Shown here: piece by piece, positions 1 to 8,224 of the stretch
How positions within the stretch are numbered: the first letter of the stretch is position 1
Layout: each line of letters starts with the position of its first letter
Origin: Kitasatospora terrestris
Lineage (GTDB): Bacteria > Actinomycetota > Actinomycetes > Streptomycetales > Streptomycetaceae
Reading direction: 5' to 3'
Length of the DNA: 64,000 nucleotides
Assembly: GCF_039542905.1 (NCBI RefSeq)
Contig: NZ_BAABIS010000001.1
Location: forward strand, 992,001-1,056,000
The notes under the pieces: model-generated
What the model was told of the DNA's origin: nothing
Database searches by the model: none
The model's input: only the letters and a program-made list of their open reading frames with translations
Made by a program: the position numbers and the translations under genes

Positions 1-1229
1 TCACCCACGACGGCCTCGCCCACCTCGCCGGCCGCGACCCGTTGCCCGTCGCCACCGCCGACGCCTTCCGCCAGGGCCCGGCCGCCCGCGCCGCCCTCCT
101 CGGCGACACCGGCGCCAGCGCGCCCGGCAGTTGGCTGTTCGGCGGCCCCGGGCAGCCGACCGTCCACGCCGTCCTCACCGTCGCCGCCGACCACCCCGGC
201 AAGCTCGCCGCCGCCGTCACCGCCGCCCTGACCGACGCCGGACAGCACGGCCTGCGCCTCGTCCACCGGCAGCCCGCCGCCGCCCTGCCCGGCGAACGCG
301 AACACTTCGGCTTCCGCGACTGCATCAGCCAGCCCGGCGTCCACGGCTACGACCCCGCCGACCCCGCCCGTCCCGACCAGGTCGCCGGCGACCCCGGCAC
401 CCGGCTCGTCCCGGCCGGCGAGTTCCTCGTAGGCCGCCCCCGCGCCCACGGCCTGCCCAGCGGGCTGCCCGCCTGGGCCCGGGACGGCAGCTTCCTGGTG
501 ATCCGCCGCCTCGCCCAGGACGTCCCCGGCTGGTGGGCCCAGATCCGCAGCCGGCTCACCACCCTCCAGGCCGCCGGCACCGCACCCGCCGACGCCCCAC
601 CCGAATGGCTCGGCGCCCGCCTCGTCGGCCGCTGGCCCTCCGGCGCCTCCCTCGCCGCCCACCCGCACGCCGACCCCGGCACCGGCCGCACCCCCGACAA
701 CGACATCGGCTACGCCGCCGACCCCGACGGCTGGACCACCCCGCTCTTCGCCCACATCCGCAAGAGCAACCCTCGCGACGGCCTCGTCCTCGCGCCCGGC
801 TCCCGCCCGCTCCCCGAGGCACAACTGGACGGCCACCGGATCATCCGCCGCGGCATGCCGTACGGCGCGCCCTTCCTCCCCGGCCACGACTCCGGCCCCA
901 ACGGCCCCACCGCCGCCCGCGGCATGGTCTTCCTCAGCCACCAGGCCGACCTGGTAGCCCAGTTCGAGTTCATCCAACGCGCCTGGATCGACGCCCCCGA
1001 CTTCCCACCCGCCCGCACCCCCAGGCCCGGCACCGACCCCGTCCTCGGCCCCGACAGCCCCCTCGCCTTCGAAACCCCTGCCCCGAGCGGCACCGGCAGC
1101 CGGGTCACCCCCCTCCACTTCACCCGCTTCGTCCGCACCGAAGGCACCCTCTACGCCTTCACCCCCGCCCTCCCCGTCCTCACCGCCCTCGCCGCAGGCC
1201 ACCTCGACACCACCTCGCTGCCCCGCTGA
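1..1229 (+). CDS. Dyp-type peroxidase, 5' truncated by window edge
   Basis: This frame is open from the first bases of the window, so the true start lies upstream; about 408 residues are visible. It matches the dye-decolourising peroxidase family, heme enzymes that oxidise dyes, phenols or lignin-type substrates with peroxide. The family's GXXDG-type distal motif appears as GFRDCISQPG, keeping the catalytic Asp but with Cys where Gly is usual. Downstream are a probable proximal heme-ligand His in HIRKSNPR, the RRGMPYG segment, and the FEFIQRAW segment near the C terminus. No signal peptide can be judged because the N terminus is missing. The gene ends in a strong hairpin shared with the convergent PRC-barrel gene. 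Confidence 0.85.
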   Translation, partial: THDGLAHLAGRDPLPVATADAFRQGPAARAALLGDTGASAPGSWLFGGPGQPTVHAVLTVAADHPGKLAAAVTAALTDAGQHGLRLVHRQPAAALPGEREHFGFRDCISQPGVHGYDPADPARPDQVAGDPGTRLVPAGEFLVGRPRAHGLPSGLPAWARDGSFLVIRRLAQDVPGWWAQIRSRLTTLQAAGTAPADAPPEWLGARLVGRWPSGASLAAHPHADPGTGRTPDNDIGYAADPDGWTTPLFAHIRKSNPRDGLVLAPGSRPLPEAQLDGHRIIRRGMPYGAPFLPGHDSGPNGPTAARGMVFLSHQADLVAQFEFIQRAWIDAPDFPPARTPRPGTDPVLGPDSPLAFETPAPSGTGSRVTPLHFTRFVRTEGTLYAFTPALPVLTALAAGHLDTTSLPR

Positions 1230-1254
1230 CCGCCTGCAGGTTCCCCGCCGGGAA

Positions 1255-1297
1255 CGGGCGCGGGGCCCCGACCCATTGGGTCGGGGCCCCGCGCCCG
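1255..1297. terminator. Bidirectional hairpin terminator
   Basis: A perfect inverted repeat with 21-bp arms (1255-1275 and 1277-1297) lies between two convergent genes, the Dyp peroxidase and the PRC-barrel gene. There is no clear U-tract, as is common for actinomycete terminators. Its position suits termination from both sides. Confidence 0.8.
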
Positions 1298-1320
1298 TCG
1301 GCCGTTGCCGCGTCAGCCGG

Positions 1321-1671
1321 TCAGAAGATCCCGCCGCCGTAGTACCCGCCGACCTGCGCGCGGTACTCCGGGTCGTCGAGGTGCCTGTCGCGGTAGAACT
1401 CCGGGGAGTTCTTGATCTCCTCCTTGGTCCGGTTCACCCAGACCGTCTTGCCCTCGACGTCCACCCGCTGGATCGTCCCCGCCGGAAGCAGAACCTCCCG
1501 GCCGAAGATCCACGGACCGGTGTCCACCACGATGTGCGAGGAGTCGACCTCGTCGGTGTGCTTGTCGACCTTGCCGATGTGGCCGTCCTCCGCCTCCACG
1601 CGGAACCCCGTCAGGTCGCTCCCCGCGCTGTAGCCCTCGGCGTTCCCGTATCCCCACAGACCGGTGCTCAC
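1321..1671 (-). CDS. PRC-barrel domain protein
   Basis: This 116-residue soluble protein resembles PRC-barrel domain proteins, small beta-barrel modules found in ribosome-maturation and stress proteins. The segments LTGFRVEAEDGHIGKVDKHT and PWIFGREVLLPAGTI are typical of the fold. I chose the GTG start at 1671 because GAGGAGG lies just upstream; a longer frame to 1746 has no comparable site. The C terminus is Gly/Tyr-rich. It sits head-to-tail with the CsbD-like gene upstream, and both families are commonly seen among actinomycete general-stress proteins, so shared stress regulation is plausible. No specific substrate is known. Confidence 0.8.
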   Translation of the reverse strand: MSTGLWGYGNAEGYSAGSDLTGFRVEAEDGHIGKVDKHTDEVDSSHIVVDTGPWIFGREVLLPAGTIQRVDVEGKTVWVNRTKEEIKNSPEFYRDRHLDDPEYRAQVGGYYGGGIF

Positions 1672-1747
1672 AACTACCTCCTCTTTCCTGCGACTTCGGT
1701 GTGCATTCGACGCGTACCGGTGCCCGGCGGCCGCCGCCGCCCGCACA

Positions 1748-1921
1748 TCAGCCGCGGAACGCGTCCTTGACCTTCTCGACGGCCTGCTTCAGATCGCCGG
1801 CCTTCCGGTCCGTCCTGCCCCGCGCGGTCATCCGCTCGTTGCCGAGCGCCTTGCCGAGGGTCTCCTCGACCCTGCCTCTGGCTCTCCGGATCGCATGGGA
1901 TGCCTTGTCACCCGTGCTCAC
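1748..1921 (-). CDS. CsbD-like stress protein
   Basis: This 57-residue, highly charged helical protein has the CsbD pattern of Arg/Lys/Asp/Glu with GRVEETLGKALGN in the middle and a C-terminal LKQAVEKVKDAF helix. In Bacillus, CsbD belongs to the sigma-B general stress regulon; its molecular role is unknown. The GTG start at 1921 is supported by GAGGAGA about 7 bases upstream. It is 76 bp upstream of the PRC-barrel gene on the same strand. I could not assign a sigma-B-type promoter with confidence in the 260 bp between it and the divergent VOC gene. Confidence 0.82.
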   Translation of the reverse strand: MSTGDKASHAIRRARGRVEETLGKALGNERMTARGRTDRKAGDLKQAVEKVKDAFRG

Positions 1922-2182
1922 GGCGTCTCCTCTCGACGCGACGTCCTGTACGGCTGCCCACTCTGGTGCCCCCGTCTCCCGGGACCATGCACACCCGTTT
2001 CGGACTGATTGCCCGAAAGCTGCCGGAACGGACCCGCGACCGGACCGGGCCGCCGCCGCTCTCCCGGTCCCCGCCCGTTCTCCGGATCTCAGCCCGTTCC
2101 CGGGTGTCGAGACCGGTCCACCGGGACAGTCCTCGGTATACCTGGGCGTCAGAGGCCGCGCACACCCAGAGGGAGAACCGTC

Positions 2183-2623
2183 ATGACGCTCCAGCGGATG
2201 GACAACGTCGGCATCATCGTCGAGGACCTGGACGCCGCCGTCGCCTTCTTCACCGAACTCGGCCTGATCGTCGAAGGCAGGGCCCAGATCGAGGGCCACT
2301 TCGCCGACCAGGCCGTCGGGCTCGACGGAGTCCGCAGCGACATCGCGATGATGCGCACCCCCGACGGCCACAGCAAGCTGGAGCTCGCCCAGTACCACCA
2401 CCCCGCGCCGATCGGCGCCGGAGCCGACAGCCCGCCGCCGAACACGGTCGGCCTGCACCGCGTCATGTTCGCCGTCGACGACATCGACGACACCATCGCC
2501 CGCCTGCGCCCCCACGGCGCCGAACTCCTCGGCGAGGTGGCGCAGTACAAGGACACCTACCGCCTCTGCTACCTCCGCGGCCCCTCGGGCATCCTCCTCG
2601 CCCTCGCCGAACAGATCGGCTGA
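2183..2623 (+). CDS. VOC family protein (glyoxalase/bleomycin-resistance fold)
   Basis: The 146-residue protein shows the paired beta-alpha-beta-beta-beta units of the vicinal oxygen chelate superfamily. The first begins MDNVGIIVEDLDAAVAFFTELG and the second LHRVMFAVDDIDDTIARL. Metal-ligand candidates are His/Glu residues near LAQYHH and the C-terminal YLRGPSGILLALAEQIG strand. Members include glyoxalases, dioxygenases and antibiotic-binding proteins, so the substrate cannot be assigned. The ATG at 2183 has GGGAGAA upstream. It is divergent from the CsbD-like gene and appears monocistronic. Confidence 0.85.
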   Translation: MTLQRMDNVGIIVEDLDAAVAFFTELGLIVEGRAQIEGHFADQAVGLDGVRSDIAMMRTPDGHSKLELAQYHHPAPIGAGADSPPPNTVGLHRVMFAVDDIDDTIARLRPHGAELLGEVAQYKDTYRLCYLRGPSGILLALAEQIG

Positions 2624-2666
2624 CGGGCCTGCTCCTCCCGCCGTCTCCGCTCCGCCTGAACAGGCA

Positions 2667-2768
2667 TCAACGCCTTCCCTTCAGACCACCCCCCGCGCGG
2701 GCCGGCGTCCGGAAGACGGCGACGGCGGCCCGATCGTCGAGGGCGGAGAAGTAGTCGCACGGTGGCAT
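2667..2768 (-). pseudogene. N-terminal fragment of a conserved hypothetical gene
   Basis: A 33-codon frame starting at the ATG at 2768 encodes MPPCDYFSALDDRAAVAVF and then loses similarity and stops. The CDYFSA-x-DD-xxA start recalls the N terminus of an uncharacterised actinomycete family I know from memory, whose members are much longer. I read this as a truncated remnant. The alternative is a chance short ORF. Confidence 0.35.
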
Positions 2769-2858
2769 GCCGGTGATTCTGGCACTCGCGGCCGACGGCT
2801 CTGCTTCTCCAACCGTGGCGTCTGCCCGGGCCGGCGGAGAGCCCGGTACGGCGTGGCT

Positions 2859-3029
2859 TCAGCCAAAGGTCCTCGTGTCGGCCGACGGCACCGGGACGGG
2901 CCCGACATCGGAGACCGTCCAGACCTCACCGCAGCGGGGACCCGTCGTCACCAGCAGCCAGGACATCGGCCCGTCCTCGCCGCCGCGGAGGATCAATCCG
3001 CGGGTGAAGACGGCGTCGATGCGTGGCGC
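2859..3029 (-). pseudogene. Fragment resembling the C-terminal part of a SMI1/KNR4-like protein
   Basis: This frame reads through 56 codons without a convincing start, including GPMSWLLVTTGPRCGEVWTV, and then stops at 2859. The WLLVT-GP-GEVW pattern is characteristic of SMI1/KNR4-type immunity or cargo-binding proteins, but both the N-terminal half and the usual C-terminal tail are missing. Codons retain actinomycete G/C bias at position 3. Together with the adjacent fragment at 2667-2768 it suggests that the 450-bp gap holds decayed genes. Confidence 0.35.
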
Positions 3030-3071
3030 GAACGCTCGACTGCACCGCCGCCGTCAGGGAAGGATGGGCGC

Positions 3072-3467
3072 ATGAGTTCCGACCTGGTCGCGTTCCTCCG
3101 CGCCCGACTCGACGAGGACGCGCGCATCGCGCGTGCGGCCACCGCCGCCCCGGCGACCGGTGGCGACCACGTCGCGCGCTGGGCGCCGGCGCGGGTGCTG
3201 GCGGAGACGGCGGTGAAGCGGCAGCTGGTAGCGGTCTCCAACGCCGATTGCTCGCCGGGCTGCGCCGTCGAGCATTCCTTCGGCAGGTCGTGCGGCCTTC
3301 ACTGGATGGGCCCGCTGCACGAGGAGGCGGACGGACGGTGGCTGTACGACGACAGCGGCGCCCGCCACGCTCCGCCGCCGGTGACGACGGAGTGGACGCT
3401 GCGGCTGCTCGCCCTCCCGTACACCGGTCACCCGGAGTACCGGCCCGCGTGGGCGCCCGGCGCCTGA
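3072..3467 (+). CDS. DUF6221 family protein
   Basis: This 131-residue protein has the layout of actinomycete DUF6221 proteins: an N-terminal DLVAFLRARLDEDARIARAA helix, a central HVARWAPARVLAETAVKRQLV helix, a Cys/His-containing middle, and a C-terminal TLRLLALPYTGHPEYRPAW motif ending the domain. The middle CSPGC and CGLHW residues could bind metal. Function is unknown; members often occur in accessory or prophage-like regions. The ATG at 3072 has AGGAUG-type purines close upstream. Its left neighbour is the decayed-gene gap. Confidence 0.8.
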   Translation: MSSDLVAFLRARLDEDARIARAATAAPATGGDHVARWAPARVLAETAVKRQLVAVSNADCSPGCAVEHSFGRSCGLHWMGPLHEEADGRWLYDDSGARHAPPPVTTEWTLRLLALPYTGHPEYRPAWAPGA

Positions 3468-3550
3468 CCCCGTGCCGTCCGGCGCACACCGGCAGCTCGG
3501 CGCCGTCGATCCGGACGATTCGGACGGGCCGGTGCGGGCAGACGCCCGGG

Positions 3551-5077
3551 GTGGCGACTGAACACCAGGAGACAGAGCGGTCGTACGACGGCGCCCTGCG
3601 CACGCCGCTGGCCGCGGACGGCCTGCCGGGAGCGGCGTCGGTACGCCGGGAGCCGGTGGTACGGCTCGACGCCGTGTACTTCGACACCCCCGATCTGCGT
3701 CTGCTGCGCCGCGGTGTCACGCTGCGCCGGCGCACCGGGGGGCATGACGCGGGCTGGCATCTGAAGACGCCCGCGCCGGACGGGAGCCGGACCGAGACCC
3801 GGCTGCCCGCGGACGCCGGGGAGCGGGACGGGCCGCCGGAGGAACTCCTCGCCCGTGCCGCGATCCACGCCCGCGGCGGCCGGCTCGACGCGGTGGCCCA
3901 CCTGCGGACGCGGCGGGAGCCGACGCTGCTGCTGGACGAGGACGGGCGTACCCTCGCCGAAATCGTCCGGGACACGGTGTCCGCCGAACAGCTCGGCGGC
4001 ACCGGCAGCACCGGCGACCCGGCGACCCGCCCTGTGGACTGGACCGAGACCGAGGTGGAGCTCGGGGAGGCGGGGCCGGAGCTGCTCGACGCCGTGGAGG
4101 AGCGGCTGCTCGCGGACGGGCTGCGGCCGTCCGACTCCCCGACCAAGCTCGGCAGGGCCCTGAAGGCGCGCCTCGACGCGATCCCGGGCGGCGCCGGGTC
4201 CGCACCCCCGCCCGGCCCGGACACCTGCGACTCGGTCGGCGACTACCTCACGGCCTACCTGCGTTCCCACATCGCCGCGCTGGAGTCGCTGGACGCGGCG
4301 GTCCGGCTCGACGAGCCCGACTCCGTGCACCGGATGCGGGTGCACATCCGCCGCCTGCGCAGCGTGCTGGCCGCGCACCGCCGTTTCCTCCGCCGGGACG
4401 CGGTGGAGGACGTCGACAAGGAGCTGCGCCGGCTGGGCCGCATCCTCGGGCGGGCCCGGGACGCCGAGGTCATGGGCGAGCAGCTCGCCACCGCCGCGTC
4501 CGACCTGCCGGGCGACCTCCGGCCGCGGGCGACCCGGCGACTGCTGGAGACCGTCTTCCGGGACCGGTACGCGAGCGCGTGGCGCGCGGCCGTCGAGGCG
4601 ATGGAGCGGCCCCGCTACTTCGCGCTCGTCGACGCGCTGGAGGACCTCGCCGCCGATCCGCCGCTGCGCGGCCGGGCGCGCCGGGGCCGCAAGCAGGCCC
4701 GGAAGGTGATGGAGAAGCAGCGGAAGCGGGTCGTGAAGCGTCTGCGCCCCGCCCTGGCCCAGCCCGCCGGGCACGACCGCGACGTCGCCCTGCACCGCGC
4801 CCGCAAGGCGGCCAAGCGGGCCCGCTACGCCGCGGAGAGCAGCGAGCCACTGCTGAAGAAACGCGCCCGCCGGCAGGCGAAGCACGCCAAGCGCATCCAC
4901 AAGGCACTCGGCGACCATCAGGACGCCGCGGTCGGCGAGACGACCCTGCACGAGGTCGCGGCCCAGGCCCCGCCCGACATCGCCTTCGCGCTGGGTGTCC
5001 TGCGGTCCCGCCAACGCGCGGGCGAGGAGAGCCAGTTGTCGGAGGCCGCCAAGGCCGGCCGCAAGCTCGGGCTGTGA
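3551..5077 (+). CDS. CYTH and CHAD domain protein
   Basis: The 508-residue protein has an N-terminal CYTH triphosphate-tunnel domain (about 1-205) and a C-terminal CHAD domain (about 225-500). CYTH evidence includes ETERS near the start, YFDTPDLRLLRRGVTLRRR, WHLKTP and the acidic TETEVELGEAG strand. CHAD evidence includes repeated basic helices such as VHRMRVHIRRLRSVLAAHRRF and LHRARKAAKRARYAAE with conserved His residues. CHAD modules bind polyphosphate, and CYTH enzymes hydrolyse or bind triphosphates, so polyphosphate-associated metabolism is likely. The usual ExExK signature ends in Ser here. The GTG start is tentative because no strong ribosome site precedes it. Confidence 0.85.
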   Translation: MATEHQETERSYDGALRTPLAADGLPGAASVRREPVVRLDAVYFDTPDLRLLRRGVTLRRRTGGHDAGWHLKTPAPDGSRTETRLPADAGERDGPPEELLARAAIHARGGRLDAVAHLRTRREPTLLLDEDGRTLAEIVRDTVSAEQLGGTGSTGDPATRPVDWTETEVELGEAGPELLDAVEERLLADGLRPSDSPTKLGRALKARLDAIPGGAGSAPPPGPDTCDSVGDYLTAYLRSHIAALESLDAAVRLDEPDSVHRMRVHIRRLRSVLAAHRRFLRRDAVEDVDKELRRLGRILGRARDAEVMGEQLATAASDLPGDLRPRATRRLLETVFRDRYASAWRAAVEAMERPRYFALVDALEDLAADPPLRGRARRGRKQARKVMEKQRKRVVKRLRPALAQPAGHDRDVALHRARKAAKRARYAAESSEPLLKKRARRQAKHAKRIHKALGDHQDAAVGETTLHEVAAQAPPDIAFALGVLRSRQRAGEESQLSEAAKAGRKLGL

Positions 5078-5101
5078 CGACGCCGCCGGTCTGACGTATC
5101 G

Positions 5102-5407
5102 TCAGCTCTCGGGGAGCTCCACGATCACCAGCGTGCCGCGGCTGCCCGGAGCGACCGCGTGCGCCGTCCCCGCCGCGACCAGGTACAGCTCTCCGGCCCG
5201 GACCGACACCGGAGTGCCGTCCACCACCAGCTCCATGCGGCCGTCGAGCACGAGGAGCGCCTCGTCGGCGCCGTGGCTCTCCTCCGCCACCGGCGTCCCG
5301 TCCATCCGCAGGACCTTCACCGCCGCCGTTCCCACCCGGCCCAGCAGGAGCGAGCTCCACGCCTGCGGAAGTCCGGCCGCCGTCCCGGTCAGGTCGATCA
5401 CGCTCAT
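5102..5407 (-). CDS. Cupin domain protein
   Basis: A 101-residue single-domain cupin. The first motif is represented by EESHGADEALLVLDGRMELVVDG and the second by RAGELYLVAAGTAHAV, retaining the glutamate and final His expected for metal binding but few other His residues. The ATG at 5407 is preferred over an in-frame GTG six bases upstream because AGGAGG lies about 9 bases before it. It converges on the CYTH/CHAD gene with only 24 bp between stops. Possible roles include small-molecule sensing or enzymatic conversion; none can be assigned. Confidence 0.75.
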   Translation of the reverse strand: MSVIDLTGTAAGLPQAWSSLLLGRVGTAAVKVLRMDGTPVAEESHGADEALLVLDGRMELVVDGTPVSVRAGELYLVAAGTAHAVAPGSRGTLVIVELPES

Positions 5408-5569
5408 GGGCACACGCCTCCTCCCGGACCCGCTCGGTCAAGCCGAACGGGCCCGCTCATCACGTTCCTCGGATGTCTTGGAAGCTACCCGACCGCGAGC
5501 GCCGATTGGTCGACCGTTTGGCAAAGACTGCCGGAGACTGGCCGGCCGCTCCCCGGGCAGACGCGGGCC

Positions 5570-6544
5570 ATGGTGCAGATCGGATACACGATGATGACCG
5601 AGCAGCGCGGGCCCCGTGACCTGGTCGCGGACGTGGTCGGGGCCGAACGGGCGGGCTTCGACTTCTCGGTGGTCTCGGACCACTACTTCCCGTGGCTGGA
5701 GGAGCAGGGCCACGCGCCGTACGCCTGGGCGGTGCTCGGCGCGGCCGCGCAGGCCACCTCGAGGATCCCGCTGATGACGTACGTGACCTGCCCGACGTTC
5801 CGCTACCACCCGGTGGTGGTCGCGCAGAAGGCGGCCACGGTGCAGTTGCTGTCCGAGGGCCGGTTCCGGCTCGGCCTGGGCAGCGGGGAGAACCTCAACG
5901 AGCACGTGGTCGGGCAGGGTTGGCCGGCCGTCTCGGTGCGCCAGGAGATGCTCGCCGAGGCGGTACGGATCATCCGGGAGCTGTTCGAGGGCGGGTACGT
6001 CACCCGGCACGGCACGTACTTCGACGTCGAGGGCGCCCGGCTCTGGGACCTGCCGGACCGGCCGCCGCCGATCGGCGTGGCCGTGTCGGGCCCGGACTCC
6101 TGCGAACTGGCCGGGCAGCTGGCCGACCTGGTGATCGCGGTCGAGCCGGACCCGGAACTGGTCGCAGGTTTCGCGCGGCACGGCGGCGCGGGGAAGCCGG
6201 CCGTGGGCCAGCTGCCGGTGTGCTGGGACACCGACCGGGACGCCGCCGTCCGCCGGGCGCACGAGCAGTTCCGCTGGTTTGGCGGCGGCTGGAAGGTCAA
6301 CGCCGACCTGCCCGGAACGGCCGGGTTCGCGGCCGCCAGCCGCTTCGTCCGGCCGGAGGACGTCGCCGACGCGATCCCCTGCGGCGACCGGGTCGAGGAC
6401 TTCGTCGACGCCGTCCGGCCGTTCGTGGAGGCCGGGTTCGACGAGGTCGCGCTCATCCAGGTCGGCGGCGACAGCCAACCCGCGTTCATCGACTGGGCCG
6501 AGAGCACCCTGCTGCCGGCGCTGCGCACGGAGTTCTGGCCCTGA
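5570..6544 (+). CDS. LLM-class F420-dependent oxidoreductase
   Basis: The 324-residue protein has a luciferase-like TIM barrel with the signatures IGYTMMTEQRGPRDLV, VSDHYFPWLEEQGHAPYAW, LLSEGRFRLGLGSGENLNEH and the GIAVSGP-like segment IGVAVSGPDSC. This resembles the F420-dependent glucose-6-phosphate dehydrogenase-like subgroup used in actinobacteria for F420H2 production or xenobiotic and secondary-metabolite reductions. The actual substrate is unknown. ATG at 5570 is the first plausible start that retains the conserved N-terminal strand. The gene is flanked by convergent and divergent unrelated genes and looks monocistronic. Confidence 0.85.
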   Translation: MVQIGYTMMTEQRGPRDLVADVVGAERAGFDFSVVSDHYFPWLEEQGHAPYAWAVLGAAAQATSRIPLMTYVTCPTFRYHPVVVAQKAATVQLLSEGRFRLGLGSGENLNEHVVGQGWPAVSVRQEMLAEAVRIIRELFEGGYVTRHGTYFDVEGARLWDLPDRPPPIGVAVSGPDSCELAGQLADLVIAVEPDPELVAGFARHGGAGKPAVGQLPVCWDTDRDAAVRRAHEQFRWFGGGWKVNADLPGTAGFAAASRFVRPEDVADAIPCGDRVEDFVDAVRPFVEAGFDEVALIQVGGDSQPAFIDWAESTLLPALRTEFWP

Positions 6545-6698
6545 TCCTCCCGCCCCGCCCGGTCCCGACCGGTCCCGCCCCGACCGGTCCCGCCCCGCCC
6601 GGTCCCGTCACCGGAGGAGCGGAGCCCGGGTGACCGGAGCCCGGGTGACCCCTGGAACGGGGGCCCGGGCGTCAGCGGTCGGTGCGCGGGGCCGGGGC

Positions 6699-8099
6699 TC
6701 AGTCGGTCCAGCGGACGACGAGGACGGCGGCCAGCGCCACCGCGACGGCGACGACGCGGAAGCCGGAGTCCATCGCGGCGCCGAGTGCCGCGGCGGACGC
6801 GCCGGTGCCTGCGGCGTTGGCGCCGAGTGCGGTGCCCATGGCCGCGACGCCGACGGCGCTGCCGACCTCGCGGGCGGCGCCGTTGAGGCCGGAGCCCATC
6901 CCGGCCCGGTCGGCGGGCACGGCGGTCATGATGCCGCCGGAGAGCGAGGGCAGGGCCAGGCCCATCCCGGCCAGGGCCAACGCCGGGCAGAGGACGTACA
7001 GGGCGTACGGGGTGCCCACGCCGACGAAGGAGAAGGCGCCGAGGCCGACGACCATCCCGGCGAAGCCGAGGGCCACCACCCGCTTGGTGCCCCAGCGCTT
7101 CACCAGCCCGGTGGAGGACCGCGAGGCGAGCGTCATCGCGACGGCGATCGGCGCGATGGCGAAGCCCGCCAGCGCGAGGGAGTAGCCGTGGGCGAGCGTC
7201 AGGTACTGGGCGTTGACGTAGAACATGGCGAACGCCCCGGCGAACGCCACCGTGACGCCGATGGTGCCGGCCCGCACGGGGCGCAGCGCGAACACCCGCG
7301 GGTCGAGCAGCGGCTGGCCGCGGCGCAGCGCGACGCGGACGTACACCAGGGCGATCAGGACGGCGGCGGCGAAGGAGCCGAGCACCCAGGCGGAGGTCCA
7401 GCCGCGCTCGCGGCCCTCGATCAGCCCGTGGATCAGCGCGACGATCGCGGCGGCGAGGAGCACCGAGCCGGGGACGTCCAGCGGCACGGCGCGCCGGGGT
7501 GTCCGGGGCGCCCGCAGGGTGCAGGCCCCGAGGAGCAGCGCGCCAGCGGTGCCGAACACCAGGAACAGCCCCTGCCAGGGCAGGAACTGGAGCACGGCAC
7601 CGCCGACCACGTTGCCGAGGATGCCGCCGACGGCGAGCGAGGCGGTCCAGGTCGCCACGGCGGCCGGACGGCCGGCCTGCGGGACGACCAGCATCAGCAG
7701 CCCCAGGGTGACGGGCAGGGCGAGGGCCGCGCCGGCGCCGGCGACCAGCCGCCCGGCGATCAGCAGCGGTACGTTCCCGGCGGCGGCCGCGAGCAGGCCG
7801 CCGCCCGCGAACAGGCCGAGTCCTGCCAGCAGGACGCCCTTGCGGCCGAGCCGGTCGGCCAGCGCGCCGCCGGGGATCAGCAGGCAGGCGAAGGCGATCA
7901 GGTAGGCGTCCACGATCCACACCAGGGCGGTCGGGCTCGGGTGCAGGTCGCTCCGCGCGATCGACGGCACCGCGAGGTTCATCGCGGCGGCCATCGCCTG
8001 CAGGGTCCCCGCGCACAGGGACATCAGGATCACGGTCGCCCTGGCGTTCGGCCGGTCCGCCGCCACCTGCTCGGCGGCCGGTAGTTGCTTGGTCTCCAC
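6699..8099 (-). CDS. MFS drug/proton antiporter, DHA2-like
   Basis: This 466-residue membrane protein appears to have about 14 transmembrane helices, as in the DHA2 branch of the major facilitator superfamily. The signature LIPGGALADRLGRKGVLLAG marks the conserved loop 2-3, and an antiporter motif C-like GAGAALALPVTLG segment follows. It probably exports a toxic compound or endogenous metabolite using the proton gradient. The GTG start has GAGGGGAC upstream. It is divergent from a LysR-type gene, which by the usual arrangement should control it. Confidence 0.87.
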   Translation of the reverse strand: METKQLPAAEQVAADRPNARATVILMSLCAGTLQAMAAAMNLAVPSIARSDLHPSPTALVWIVDAYLIAFACLLIPGGALADRLGRKGVLLAGLGLFAGGGLLAAAAGNVPLLIAGRLVAGAGAALALPVTLGLLMLVVPQAGRPAAVATWTASLAVGGILGNVVGGAVLQFLPWQGLFLVFGTAGALLLGACTLRAPRTPRRAVPLDVPGSVLLAAAIVALIHGLIEGRERGWTSAWVLGSFAAAVLIALVYVRVALRRGQPLLDPRVFALRPVRAGTIGVTVAFAGAFAMFYVNAQYLTLAHGYSLALAGFAIAPIAVAMTLASRSSTGLVKRWGTKRVVALGFAGMVVGLGAFSFVGVGTPYALYVLCPALALAGMGLALPSLSGGIMTAVPADRAGMGSGLNGAAREVGSAVGVAAMGTALGANAAGTGASAAALGAAMDSGFRVVAVAVALAAVLVVRWTD

Positions 8100-8175
8100 G
8101 TCGTCCCCTCCGGGTCTCGGACCTCAACGGGAGGGACGCTAGGAGCGGACTACCATGACTTCAAATGCACGTATC

Positions 8176-8190
8176 GCAAGAATAGATTGC
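8176..8190. promoter_or_regulatory. Candidate LysR-type operator between MFS and LysR genes
   Basis: An AT-richer stretch in the divergent gap contains the inverted repeat GCAA-N7-TTGC (8176-8179 and 8187-8190). LysR regulators bind short interrupted dyads in such gaps. The assignment rests only on position and symmetry. Confidence 0.35.
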
Positions 8191-8224
8191 AGCAGACACA
8201 ATTCTGCAGGTGGGAGACCGAATC

